DNA from: Rothia nasisuis
GTDB lineage: Bacteria; Actinomycetota; Actinomycetes; Actinomycetales; Micrococcaceae
DNA: 64,000 bases
Assembly (NCBI RefSeq): GCF_928381405.1
Contig: NZ_CAKMSB010000002.1
Location: 248,001 to 312,000, forward strand
Direction of reading: 5' to 3'
The position numbers were made by a program, and so were the translations under genes. Below the pieces are notes generated by a model, which was not told where the DNA came from, ran no database searches, and saw only the letters and a list, made by a program, of their open reading frames with translations. Below, one piece after another: positions 50,047 to 58,840 of this stretch (within the stretch, counting starts at the first letter, position 1; each line of letters starts with the position of its first letter).

Positions 50047-51762
50047 TTAGCCATTCATCCAGCCAACACGTGACCAAGAGTTGGGGTTGTAACGGGGACT
50101 ACCAAACATAGAGGCACCGTAGTTAGCTAGGGCAGTCTTGCAGTAGAAGATGTCGGGGCCATTGAAGACGGTACCAAGAGTTGCAAACTCGGCCATGAAT
50201 TTCTTTTCAATTTCGTTGCACTTAGCGTTACGCTCAGCGTCATCCTCAATCTTTTCCATCTCAGCGATCATGGCATCGATTTCCTCGGATCCGGCAACAC
50301 CATCAAGGTTAGATGAGTGGTAGTACTGGCGGGTTGCGATGGTTGCATCAGGGCCGACAGTGAAACCAGAGAAGGTCATATCGTATTCCTTGTTACCGAC
50401 CACCGCGGCGAAGTTAGCGTCGGGCTGCTGGTCTATAGAGCACTCAATGCCGATGGTCTTCATCTGCTCAACCATGGTCTGGGCCAGAGCAGCAGAGCCG
50501 GGGTCGTCACCGAAGTTGGTGACACGGAAGCTAGCGTTTGTGCCGTCCTTGGCATAGTAGTCGCCGTTCTTGGTGTAGCCGGCATCTTCCAGAATCTTCT
50601 GAGCTGCCTCAACACCGTGCTCTTCGGGGAAGTTGTCCTGGTAGTGCTCAGAGACAGGTAGCAGAAGCATGGAACCGGGGGTCTCCTCAGTCCAGTTCAG
50701 CCCCTGGAAACGAATGTCCGAGAGGTCCTTACGGTCAGCGCCAGCAAAGATAGCACGGCGCAGAGCGACATCCTGGATGCGAGCGGGGTTGAGGTCCAAT
50801 CCACCGGAGAAGAGACGCAGGGAACGACGGGGCTCCGCATTAGCGGTACCCTCAACGTCCTTATAGGCAGCCAAAGTTCGAGCTTCCACTGCATCAATTT
50901 CGCCATTGCGGAAGGCAGCACGGGCTGCGGAGGCCTCCATCTGGCGGAAGGTGATACGCTCCAGCAGGGGCTGATCCCCCAGCCAGTTCTCGTTGGGAAC
51001 AACGGAGAACCGCTTTTCGGAAGAGTTCCACTCTTCCAGCTTGAAGGGGCCAATACCATAGTCGGGGTTGGGGTTATCGGTCCAGCCATTGTTGAAGACC
51101 TCAGGGTCGGCCATGGCCGGGTGCAGGACGCTACCAAAGAGGCTAGTTGCCGGGTAGTAGGGCTCACTCATGGTAACGATAACGTTGAAGGCATCGCCAT
51201 CTTCTTCGATAGACTCGATGAACTCATACATACCCGAGGTCACGATATTGTAATCGCCTTCAGTGGACTTAAAAACGTTCCACGAGGTGCGTAGCGCCTC
51301 AATATCGATGGGGGTGCCATCGTTGAACTTAGCATCGGGGTTGAGCTTGATGCGGATGGTCTGAACTCCGTCTACGGTTTCTGCTTCATAGCTCTCGCAG
51401 AAGACGGGGTTGACTTCTTCCTGCCCATCAAAACCACTGAGCCACAGGCCGGTAGCCATATTGACGTGGGTGGTAGACAGAACGAGGGCGTTATCAGCTG
51501 AGTTGCCGTTCTGAGAGGTGATGTTGAAGTCGGGGCCAATTGAGCTGGCCGGAAGAGTAAAGGTGCCTCCGTTCTGTAGATTAGCAAGGTCCTGCTCATT
51601 GATTTCTACCTTAACTTCATCACCAGCTGCTGCCATGCTGGCGCTAGCAGCACTTGTGGTGTTGCCATCTGAGCCACCACAGGCTGCCAGCAGGCCGGTG
51701 GTACCCAGAATGCCGGTACCCCAGAGCAGGGTACGGCGATTAAGAACTAGATTCTTGTTCAT
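50047..51762 (-). CDS. Substrate-binding lipoprotein of the peptide-type ABC importer, copy 1 (family 5)
   Basis: A 571-residue exported solute-binding lipoprotein with LNRRTLLWGTGILGTTGLLAACGG as signal and lipobox. The family 5 fold is clear from FNDGTPIDIEALRTSWNVF, LLERITFRQMEASAARAAFRNGEIDAVEARTL and DVALRRAIFAGADRKDLS. The start at 51762 has AAAGGAG eight bases upstream; the longer frame from 51819 runs into the intergenic repeat. It follows the fused ATPase gene by 77 bp on the same strand, so it completes the importer transcript. The ligand, probably a peptide, nickel-type chelate or similar, cannot be assigned. Confidence 0.92.
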   Translation of the reverse strand: MNKNLVLNRRTLLWGTGILGTTGLLAACGGSDGNTTSAASASMAAAGDEVKVEINEQDLANLQNGGTFTLPASSIGPDFNITSQNGNSADNALVLSTTHVNMATGLWLSGFDGQEEVNPVFCESYEAETVDGVQTIRIKLNPDAKFNDGTPIDIEALRTSWNVFKSTEGDYNIVTSGMYEFIESIEEDGDAFNVIVTMSEPYYPATSLFGSVLHPAMADPEVFNNGWTDNPNPDYGIGPFKLEEWNSSEKRFSVVPNENWLGDQPLLERITFRQMEASAARAAFRNGEIDAVEARTLAAYKDVEGTANAEPRRSLRLFSGGLDLNPARIQDVALRRAIFAGADRKDLSDIRFQGLNWTEETPGSMLLLPVSEHYQDNFPEEHGVEAAQKILEDAGYTKNGDYYAKDGTNASFRVTNFGDDPGSAALAQTMVEQMKTIGIECSIDQQPDANFAAVVGNKEYDMTFSGFTVGPDATIATRQYYHSSNLDGVAGSEEIDAMIAEMEKIEDDAERNAKCNEIEKKFMAEFATLGTVFNGPDIFYCKTALANYGASMFGSPRYNPNSWSRVGWMNG

Positions 51763-51817
51763 TCTCTCTTCTCCTTTGTAAAGAGGATGGGTCAGACATA
51801 AAAATAGAAGTGACGTC

Positions 51818-51840
51818 AATTACATGCTATATATGTAATT
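51818..51840. repeat. AATTACAT inverted repeat between importer ATPase and binding protein genes
   Basis: Arms AATTACAT and ATGTAATT lie seven bases apart, next to a TGACGTCA-like palindrome. The final base overlaps the ATPase stop. Possible operator, processing site, or weak hairpin. Confidence 0.45.
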
Positions 51841-53915
51841 CATCTCATAGCGACTTCGTGTTCGGGATAATGACAGGCGTACTTATGATCCTCGCTTGCC
51901 AGGCTCAGTGCGGGGACGTTATCGGTACAGTTCTTCTGCTTATCATCGGGAAGTAGCTTAAAGATGGGGCAGCGAGTAGCGAAAGCACAACCCTCCGGTG
52001 CGTTGACGGGGGTGGGTAGGTCGCCTTCCAGCACAATACGCCGGCGATTAGCCTCCACCTCGGGATCGGGCACAGGGATGGCAGAGAGCAGAGCTCTGGT
52101 ATAGGGGTGCACGGGACTATCAAAGACCTCGTCCACATCTCCAATCTCAACCACACGCCCCAGGTACATCACAGCTACTCGGTCAGAGGCATGACGTACC
52201 ACAGCCAGGTCGTGTGCCACCATCAGATAGCTCAGACCCAGCTCCACCCGCAGCTGCTCCAGCAGGTTAATCACACCGGCCTGAACCGATACGTCAAGAG
52301 CCGAGACGGGCTCATCAAGAGCCACCAGCTTGGGGTTAACAGCGAGAGCACGGGCAATACCGATACGCTGGCGCTGGCCGCCTGAGAACTGGTTGGGGAA
52401 GCGGTTAACATGGTCGGGCTGTAGGCCAACGGTCTTCATCAGTTCAAGCACACGCTTCTTGATGTCTTTGACTGCCCAACCCTGGTTTTGCAAGGGTTCG
52501 GCCAGAATTTCGTAGACGGTGAAGCGGGGGTCGAGTGCACCCGTTGGATCCTGGAAAACCATCTGCTGGTTCTTACGGAGGGCATTGAGCTCTGAACCGC
52601 GCAGACCCTGCTTATTGGAGACACCAGCGATGACAATTTCGCCGTCGATGTCTTTGGAGAACTCCATGATTTCGAGCAGAGTGGTGGTTTTACCGCAACC
52701 TGACTCACCCACGATCGAGAAGCACTCGCCCTCACGGATATCGAAGCTAACGCCATTGACCGCTTTGACGGTGCCCACGCGGCGCTTGATGAGAGCGCCC
52801 TTTGTGAGGGGGAAGAACTTTCTAACGTCCTTGACCTCAAGCACGTTCGCACGTTCTTCGCGGGGTACACCGTCGAGTGCGGAGGTCGGGATAGCGGGAA
52901 CAGGGAACATCTGTTCAGGACGTTCATTGACAAACTTCTCTGCGTACAGGCAAGCTGAGCGGTGGTTCTCGCCGGTACCTGCAATCAACTTGAGCTCCGG
53001 CTCCTCGGTCAGGCAGGCGTCCGTAGCTACAGGGCAGCGGGCTGCGAAGGAGCAACCGACCACGGGCTTGAGCAAGTTGGGCGGGGTGCCCTCAATCGGT
53101 ACCAGCGAGGTTTTTTCCTTGCGGTCCACGCGGGGCACGGCACCCAGCAGACCGATGGTGTAGGGCATGGAGGGCTTTTTGTAGAGGTCGGCAGCTGCAG
53201 CATGCTCTACTGCCTTGCCTGCGTACATCACCATAATTTCATCGGCCATGCCAGCGACGATACCCAGGTCGTGGGTAATCATGATGGTAGCTGCCCCGGT
53301 TTCTTCCTGGGCCTTCTGCATAACCTCAAGCACCTGGGCCTGAATGGTCACATCAAGCGCGGTCGTCGGTTCATCTGCAATCAGCACACGGGGGTCATTT
53401 GCAATGGCCATAGCAATCATGACACGCTGACGCATACCACCCGAGAACTCGTGGGGGAAGGACTTGAGACGGCTCTCGGGGGAAGGAATGCCTACCAAAC
53501 GCAAAAGTTCGATAGAGCGAGCCTGAATAGCCTTATCGCTCATGCCCTTATTATGGACCTTGAGCACCTCAGCTAGCTGGTGGCCGATAGTAAAAACCGG
53601 AGTCAGCGACGACAACGGATCCTGGAAAACCATGGAAATCTCTTTGCCACGGTAGTCACACATCTGCTTATCGCTCATATCCAGCAGCTCGGTGCCGTTG
53701 TACTTGATTGAGCCGGTGATGTCTGCGGTGGTAGGGTGCAGGCCCATAATGGCCATAGAGGCAACCGACTTACCGGAGCCAGATTCGCCTACGATGCCCA
53801 GCGTCTTGCCCGCATATAGGTCGAAGTCAATGCCGCGCACCGCGTGCACAATACCGTTTTCGGTATTGAACTTTACGTTGAGGTCTCTAACGCTCAGTAC
53901 TGGTGTAGTGCTCAT
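51840..53915 (-). CDS. Peptide-type ABC importer, fused DppD-DppF ATPase
   Basis: A 691-residue protein with two complete ATPase modules in one chain. Module 1: Walker A GESGSGKSVASMAIMG, signature FSGGMRQRVMIAMA, then a C-terminal oligopeptide motif with Cys residues (CSFAARCPVATDAC). Module 2: Walker A GESGCGKTTTLLEI, signature FSGGQRQRIGIARAL, and CAFATRCPIFKLL...C. These Cys-bearing tails are known in Dpp/Opp ATPases. Fused ATPases are common in actinobacteria. The start ATG follows the permease stop with no gap, so the genes are cotranscribed. Confidence 0.94.
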   Translation of the reverse strand: MSTTPVLSVRDLNVKFNTENGIVHAVRGIDFDLYAGKTLGIVGESGSGKSVASMAIMGLHPTTADITGSIKYNGTELLDMSDKQMCDYRGKEISMVFQDPLSSLTPVFTIGHQLAEVLKVHNKGMSDKAIQARSIELLRLVGIPSPESRLKSFPHEFSGGMRQRVMIAMAIANDPRVLIADEPTTALDVTIQAQVLEVMQKAQEETGAATIMITHDLGIVAGMADEIMVMYAGKAVEHAAAADLYKKPSMPYTIGLLGAVPRVDRKEKTSLVPIEGTPPNLLKPVVGCSFAARCPVATDACLTEEPELKLIAGTGENHRSACLYAEKFVNERPEQMFPVPAIPTSALDGVPREERANVLEVKDVRKFFPLTKGALIKRRVGTVKAVNGVSFDIREGECFSIVGESGCGKTTTLLEIMEFSKDIDGEIVIAGVSNKQGLRGSELNALRKNQQMVFQDPTGALDPRFTVYEILAEPLQNQGWAVKDIKKRVLELMKTVGLQPDHVNRFPNQFSGGQRQRIGIARALAVNPKLVALDEPVSALDVSVQAGVINLLEQLRVELGLSYLMVAHDLAVVRHASDRVAVMYLGRVVEIGDVDEVFDSPVHPYTRALLSAIPVPDPEVEANRRRIVLEGDLPTPVNAPEGCAFATRCPIFKLLPDDKQKNCTDNVPALSLASEDHKYACHYPEHEVAMR

Positions 53916-54890
53916 TTACTTCTTCTTTTTCTTAACTTTGCCAACGGACAGGGAGGTAGGATCGAAGGCGTCACGCAAGCCGTCGTTCATCAGGGCCAGG
54001 GGGCCAACCAGCAGGAAGAAGAACAGCAGCGGAATCCAGAACATCCAGGGCAGGGTATTAATCTGACTTGAGGCCTGGGCGATGAGTGACCCCAGTGAGA
54101 AGTTGGGGTACTTCACGCCGATACCAATGAAGGTGTAAGACACCTCAGCTAGAATCGCTGCGGTGATGCCGCGGGTAAATTCAAGCACCATCAGGGAGCC
54201 GATGTTGGGTACCAGGTGACGCCAGACAATCTTGAAGGGGTGCACGCCCATGTAGCGGGCAGCCTTCACATAGTCACGCGAAATCAACGACATGGCCATA
54301 GCTCGAATCACACGGGCGGTGTACATCCAGCTGAAGATCAGAAGCACGATGGTCAGAATGAGCCAACCGGGTAGATTATCGCGAATAGCCTGGCCGCCAG
54401 CACCGTTGATTACGATAGCTACAACCAGCAGGCTGGGTGCCATAATCAGGGTTTCGAGGACGAACAGCATGGTCTTATCGATCTTGCCGCCGAAGTAGGC
54501 CATGAGGCAACCGTAGATAGCTGCAAAAACTACCGAGATAGCACCTACGATAAGGCCGATGAAAACCGAGGTGCGCACCGCTTCGACCATCTGAGCGTAC
54601 AGGTCTGTGCCTGCGCTGGTGGTTCCAAACCAGTGTTCAGCGCTGGGACCGGTGGAAATATAGAAGGGGTCAATGGTGGTGGTATCCCATTTCGAGAGGT
54701 AGCCGCCAAAAAGCCCAAAAGCTATGACCAGCAGCAGAACCACAAGGCCAAAAACCGCGGTCTTATTCCGCATGAAACGACGGAAGATAATTTTCTTTTT
54801 GCTGATAATCTCGAAGTCAGCCTTGGCCTGATCAACCTTGGTGATAATACCGGTGAGGTTGTTGTAATCGGTGGAGGGTGAATTACTCAT
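53916..54890 (-). CDS. Peptide-type ABC importer permease (DppC type)
   Basis: A 324-residue inner-membrane permease. After a cytoplasmic N-terminus and first helix (AVFGLVVLLLVIAFGLFGGYL), the BPD_transp_1 domain contains HWFGTTSAGTDLYAQMVEAVRTSVFIGLIVGAIS and the EAA-loop RDYVKAARYMGVHPFKIVWRHLVPN. The C-terminus has a Lys-rich end (KVKKKKK). Its ATG overlaps the DppB-type stop by four bases. It forms the channel heterodimer with the 54887-55870 product. Confidence 0.93.
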   Translation of the reverse strand: MSNSPSTDYNNLTGIITKVDQAKADFEIISKKKIIFRRFMRNKTAVFGLVVLLLVIAFGLFGGYLSKWDTTTIDPFYISTGPSAEHWFGTTSAGTDLYAQMVEAVRTSVFIGLIVGAISVVFAAIYGCLMAYFGGKIDKTMLFVLETLIMAPSLLVVAIVINGAGGQAIRDNLPGWLILTIVLLIFSWMYTARVIRAMAMSLISRDYVKAARYMGVHPFKIVWRHLVPNIGSLMVLEFTRGITAAILAEVSYTFIGIGVKYPNFSLGSLIAQASSQINTLPWMFWIPLLFFFLLVGPLALMNDGLRDAFDPTSLSVGKVKKKKK

Positions 54891-55870
54891 GAGATCCTCA
54901 CTCGGGGATCGACGACGGTGGTGGCTATATCAGCGATGATTGCACCAACTGCAAAGATGAAGGAGCCATAGGCCAGGGTCGCGACCGCGGCATTGACGTC
55001 CTGGGCGCCGATAGCCTGAACCGACCAAAGACCAATACCGGGCCAGGCAAAAATTGCTTCGGCGAAGAAGCCGCCGGTAAAGATGGCTGGGACTGTATAG
55101 GCGATGGACTGAGCCACCGGAATGAAGGAGACACGCAGAGCGTGACGTCGAATGGCCTGGTTGCGGGTCAGGCCCTTAGCGCGGGCGGTTCGCACGAAGT
55201 CGGCGTTAACGCTATCGAGCAGGTACTGGCGCTGGGCAATCTGGTAACCGCCCCAGCTCATAATCGTGATACAGAAAGTTGGGACGATGTAGTGGGCGGC
55301 TAGGTCAAGTATGTAGGGTATACCCGGTTCAACCCCTGGTGAAGAAATGCCGGTGACGAAGAAGATGCGCTCCCCCGACATGTTGTTGATTGCCACGGCA
55401 CCCAGCTGGACCAGGAAGTAGGCGATAGGAGCTGGCAGGATATACACCAGGTAGGAGTAGCCGGTAATCACACGGTCTGAGAACTTGTACTGGCGGGCAG
55501 CTGAGTAGACACCGAGGGCCACACCGATGACGAGGGAGAGCAGGACAGCAATCAGGTAGAGGCGCGTCGATACCCAAACACGCTGGCCAAACTCAGCGTT
55601 GATGAAGGCACCGTTCGGGCTGCGGCCCCAATCCCAGTGAAGAACTATATTGGTTAGCCACTGCGTGTAGCGTTCCCAGGAGCTCATGGACGGGTCAAGG
55701 TTCAAGGCGGAGAAGTTGCTCTGAATCTGCTCGGGAGTGGGGCGAGGGACGCGTTCCTGCTCTAGCAGCGCTGGGTTCAAAGAGTTAACGGCGAGAAAGT
55801 AGCCACCGGAAGTCGTCAAAAAAATCATGATGGCATAAGTCGCGGCCCGCCTGAGCAGGTACTTAATCAT
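54887..55870 (-). CDS. Peptide-type ABC importer permease (DppB type)
   Basis: A 327-residue permease, the first gene of the importer operon. It opens MIKYLLRRAATYAIMIFLTTSGGYFL, has a large first external loop (including FSALNLDPSMSSWERYTQW), and an EAA-loop NADFVRTARAKGLTRNQAIRRHALR. The start at 55870 was chosen over a longer frame reaching 55981, because the permease family begins with the basic MIKYLLRR segment. Upstream sequence includes a nested inverted repeat (55942-55972), the probable control region. Confidence 0.93.
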   Translation of the reverse strand: MIKYLLRRAATYAIMIFLTTSGGYFLAVNSLNPALLEQERVPRPTPEQIQSNFSALNLDPSMSSWERYTQWLTNIVLHWDWGRSPNGAFINAEFGQRVWVSTRLYLIAVLLSLVIGVALGVYSAARQYKFSDRVITGYSYLVYILPAPIAYFLVQLGAVAINNMSGERIFFVTGISSPGVEPGIPYILDLAAHYIVPTFCITIMSWGGYQIAQRQYLLDSVNADFVRTARAKGLTRNQAIRRHALRVSFIPVAQSIAYTVPAIFTGGFFAEAIFAWPGIGLWSVQAIGAQDVNAAVATLAYGSFIFAVGAIIADIATTVVDPRVRIS

Positions 55871-55941
55871 GAGACGAACTCTTTCGTGGAGTCGAACATT
55901 GTGTGTGCCTTTACAAATACTGCCGAAGTTATGATACCCGG

Positions 55942-55972
55942 CATATACTGACGTATTGTCAACGAGTATATG
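55942..55972 (-). promoter_or_regulatory. Nested inverted repeat at the importer promoter
   Basis: CATATACT...AGTATATG (55942-55949, 55965-55972) enclose TGAC-GTATT-GTCA (55949-55961). On the coding strand TTGACA (55963-55958) falls within the repeat, resembling a -35, but the best -10-like TATCAT is about 21 bases away, so the promoter reading is tentative. A dimeric regulator could bind. Confidence 0.45.
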
Positions 55973-56240
55973 TAGTAGCACCCATCACATCAAGCGTCGA
56001 GGCTCCCCTGGGTTACCGCTGAGTACCTCTACCTGTTTACAGGCCGTTTACATACTCAAAACCTTGGCCCCAACTCCCCCGAAAATTCGGGCTTTAAGCG
56101 GTAGATGGATCGTCTTTAAAAGACCCTTAAAACAGTTTATCTGCGCAATATGGTTAAAAAATCTTTAATAATTCATGTCAGATTTTGAATCAAAACTAGG
56201 GCAACTTCGGCTGAGGAGTTACCCCTCCCGCCCAGCATGA

Positions 56241-56269
56241 AGGGCGCTCCGCTATCTGCAGAGCGCCCT
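56241..56269 (-). terminator. Terminator after xthA
   Basis: A nine-bp stem AGGGCGCTC/GAGCGCCCT with an 11-base loop lies 26-54 bases past the xthA stop. The T-tract is weak. Confidence 0.6.
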
Positions 56270-56294
56270 CACCGTCACATGAAAACAAGAAACC

Positions 56295-57122
56295 TTACAG
56301 GTCAATCTCTAGAAGAATTGGCGTATGATCCTGGCGGGGGCCAGAGTCAACCATCTCAGAAGACTGCACCTTCTCAGCTACCCGGTCAGAGACCAGCCAG
56401 TAGTCGATACGCCACCCTGTGTTATTGATTTTAGAGGTGCGGGACCGCTGAGCCCACCACGTGTAGGCTCCCGTCACGTCCCCGTGCACCTGGCGGAACG
56501 TATCACTGAAACCACGGGACAAAATGTGGGTAAACCCCTCACGTTCCTCGTCGGTAAAGCCCGGTGAGCGGCGGTTAGACTTTGGATTCGCCAGGTCAAT
56601 CTCGGTATGAGCCACGTTGAAGTCGCCGGTTGCCAGTACAGGTTTTGAGGCATCAAGGGTCGCCAGATAGTCGGCGTAGAGGCGATCCCAAACCTGGCGG
56701 TCAGCCAGGCGGCGTAGGCCTTCAGACGCATTGGGGGTGTACACCTGGGTGACGTAAAAGTCATCAAACTCCAGGGTAATCATACGCCCCTCCGAGTCCA
56801 TGGTTGTGGGCGCTGTGAGACGCGGGTACGTCACGACCGGTTCCAGCTCCTGGCGGTAGAGGAACATAGTACCTGCATAGCCCTTGCGTGCAGGCGCATC
56901 CGAAGACGCCCACACTATCGTGTAGTCAGGGAAGTAGGCCTGTAGGGCCTCCACGTGCTTCTTGGTTGGGCCCTGAGGCGACAGTTTAGTTTCCTGTAGC
57001 GCCACAACGTCCGGGGCCAGCGCTGCAATTGATGCAAATACATCGCGTGAGAGCAAGGCACGCGCAGACTCACCGGTGAGGGCAGCATTTAAGGAGTCAA
57101 CATTCCACGAGACAAGTTTCAT
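56295..57122 (-). CDS. xthA: Exodeoxyribonuclease III (AP endonuclease)
   Basis: A 275-residue Mg-dependent nuclease of base-excision repair that cuts at abasic sites. MKLVSWNVDSLNA begins the fold, and motifs VVALQETKLS (Glu), YTPNA, ATGDFNVAHTEIDLANP (Asp/Asn), WRIDYWLVSD and SGPRQDHTPILLEI (final catalytic His) are all present. The ATG at 57122 is the family start; the open frame extends 55 codons further without homology-like sequence. It lies between the importer operon and glnB on the same strand, separated from glnB by 112 bp. Confidence 0.95.
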   Translation of the reverse strand: MKLVSWNVDSLNAALTGESARALLSRDVFASIAALAPDVVALQETKLSPQGPTKKHVEALQAYFPDYTIVWASSDAPARKGYAGTMFLYRQELEPVVTYPRLTAPTTMDSEGRMITLEFDDFYVTQVYTPNASEGLRRLADRQVWDRLYADYLATLDASKPVLATGDFNVAHTEIDLANPKSNRRSPGFTDEEREGFTHILSRGFSDTFRQVHGDVTGAYTWWAQRSRTSKINNTGWRIDYWLVSDRVAEKVQSSEMVDSGPRQDHTPILLEIDL

Positions 57123-57234
57123 GCCCACCAGTCTACCGTCACCAGGGCACCCACCTGTGAACGCCCCGCACCCCACGTGTGCCAAGGGCCGGGGTGTTCT
57201 CATGTACTCCCCGGCCCTCACTCGGTGACGACGA

Positions 57235-57573
57235 CTATATTGCTGAGACGCCGCGTTCGCCCGTGCGAACACGTACCACCTCATCAACGGTACTCACCCA
57301 GATTTTTCCATCACCGGCGCTACCGGTGTTGGCCGTTGCGATGATCAGATCAATGATGTCTTCGGCTCGATCAGCCGCTGCCAGAATCTCTAGGCGAACC
57401 TTGGGGATGAGGCGGATATCGTACTCTTTTCCCCGGTAAACCTCCACATGCCCATGCTGGCGGCCGTAGCCCTGAGTCTCCGAAACCGTCATACCGTCAA
57501 CACCGAAGTTTTCGAGTGCCTCACGGATTTCATCATATTTTTCTGGTTGGATCAAAGCTGTAATCAGTTTCAT
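57235..57573 (-). CDS. glnB: Nitrogen regulatory protein PII
   Basis: A 112-residue PII trimeric sensor that binds ATP/ADP and 2-oxoglutarate and blocks AmtB. MKLITALIQPEKYDEIREAL starts the fold, the T-loop is VEVYRGKEYDIRLIPK with Tyr at position 51 (the site that GlnD modifies in actinobacteria), and the PROSITE-type C-terminal motif is TGSAGDGKIWVSTVDEVVRVRTGERG. The ATG at 57573 gives the standard length. It follows amtB by ten bases. glnD is not adjacent although the modifiable Tyr is retained. Confidence 0.96.
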   Translation of the reverse strand: MKLITALIQPEKYDEIREALENFGVDGMTVSETQGYGRQHGHVEVYRGKEYDIRLIPKVRLEILAAADRAEDIIDLIIATANTGSAGDGKIWVSTVDEVVRVRTGERGVSAI

Positions 57574-57583
57574 AGCTCTACCC

Positions 57584-58840
57584 TTAGTTCTTAGAGAAGG
57601 CACCGGAGGCACCCGTTGACATGGCGTAGGCGGTCTCTGCGTGCTGAGCTAGGTCAATGCCCTGAATTTCTTGCTTTTCAGTCACGCGGAAGCCGATAGC
57701 ACGGTGGACAGGAACGACGATTATAAGAGTGACGACTGCGCAGTAAAGCATGGAGATTATCGTAGCTACCGACTGAGTGACCAGTAGACCGAAGCCGCCG
57801 CCATAGAAGAGACCCGCAGTGCCGGTTTCGGGTGTTGCGATAAAGCCCAGCGCCAGGGTTCCGAGGATACCCGAGACCAGATGCACGCCAACAACATCGA
57901 GTGAGTCATCATAGCCAAAGCGATACTTGAGACCAACAGCCCAGCCCGATGCGACGCCGGAGACAAAACCCAGGGCCAGGGCACCAACCGGGCTGACATT
58001 GGCGCAGGCAGGGGTGATAGCCACCAGGCCAGAGACCAGGCCGGATGCTGCGCCCAGGGAGGTCACGTGCCCGTCACGAATACGCTCGAGCAGGGACCAG
58101 CCCAGCATGGCAGCTGCCGGAGCAGCTAGGGTATTGACCCAAATCAGACCAGCCTGAGCACTGTCTGAGGCGGCACCCACGTTGAAACCGAACCAACCGA
58201 ACCAGAGAATTGCAGCACCCAGCATGACCAGGGGCAGGGAGTGGGGGCGCTGATTGGGATCTTCGCCAAACCCCTTGCGGGCACCGAGTACAAGGGCCAG
58301 AATCAGGCCCGCAACACCGGCATTGATGTGGATGACCAGACCACCGGCAAAGTCAATCGCTTCACCAAAGATAGACCCGATGAAGCCCTCTTCACCAAAG
58401 AGACCTCCGCCCCAGACCATAAAGGCCAGCGGGCAGTAGACCAGGGTCAACCACAGGGGCACAAAGATGCACCAGGCACCAAAGCGGGCCCGGTCGGCAA
58501 TTGAGCCGGAGATAATAGCTACCGCGATAATTGCAAAGGTTGAGCTAAAGGCAACAGCCAGCAGGTCTGTTCCCCCAGCTGCCAGAGTGGCTGCCAGCCC
58601 AAGGTCATTGACGGGGGAACCCACAATGTCTGGGATCAGGGCATCTCCCCCGCTCATGCTATAGCCCCACAAGACCCAGCAGACCCCTACCAGTCCCATG
58701 GAAATAATGGACATCATCATCATATTGAGAGCCGACTTGGCTCGGGTCATACCGCTGTAGAAGAGCGCCAAGCCCGGCGTCATGAAGAGCACCAGAGCCG
58801 CGGCGACCACGGTCCACACATCGCTGGCAGTCAGTTCCAT
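57584..58840 (-). CDS. amtB: Ammonium transporter AmtB
   Basis: A 418-residue membrane channel with eleven hydrophobic helices. Both pore His regions are kept (GGLVIHINAGVAGLILAL and DVVGVHLVSGILGTLALG), and ALFYSGMTRAKSALNMM is the conserved first signature. It forms a trimer conducting ammonia or ammonium and is closed by PII. No cleavable signal is visible. The C-terminal tail after the last helix has the conserved RVTEKQEIQGIDLAQHAETAY that PII binds. Upstream repeats resemble GlnR sites, so nitrogen control is likely. Confidence 0.96.
   Translation of the reverse strand: MELTASDVWTVVAAALVLFMTPGLALFYSGMTRAKSALNMMMMSIISMGLVGVCWVLWGYSMSGGDALIPDIVGSPVNDLGLAATLAAGGTDLLAVAFSSTFAIIAVAIISGSIADRARFGAWCIFVPLWLTLVYCPLAFMVWGGGLFGEEGFIGSIFGEAIDFAGGLVIHINAGVAGLILALVLGARKGFGEDPNQRPHSLPLVMLGAAILWFGWFGFNVGAASDSAQAGLIWVNTLAAPAAAMLGWSLLERIRDGHVTSLGAASGLVSGLVAITPACANVSPVGALALGFVSGVASGWAVGLKYRFGYDDSLDVVGVHLVSGILGTLALGFIATPETGTAGLFYGGGFGLLVTQSVATIISMLYCAVVTLIIVVPVHRAIGFRVTEKQEIQGIDLAQHAETAYAMSTGASGAFSKN

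Larger units (their letters stand above)
55871..56294. promoter_or_regulatory. 424-bp region between importer operon and xthA
   Basis: No gene seen; one short plus-strand frame lacks a ribosome-binding site. It contains the importer control region with a nested inverted repeat (55942-55972), an A/T-rich middle (56090-56200), and the xthA terminator. Confidence 0.5.
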
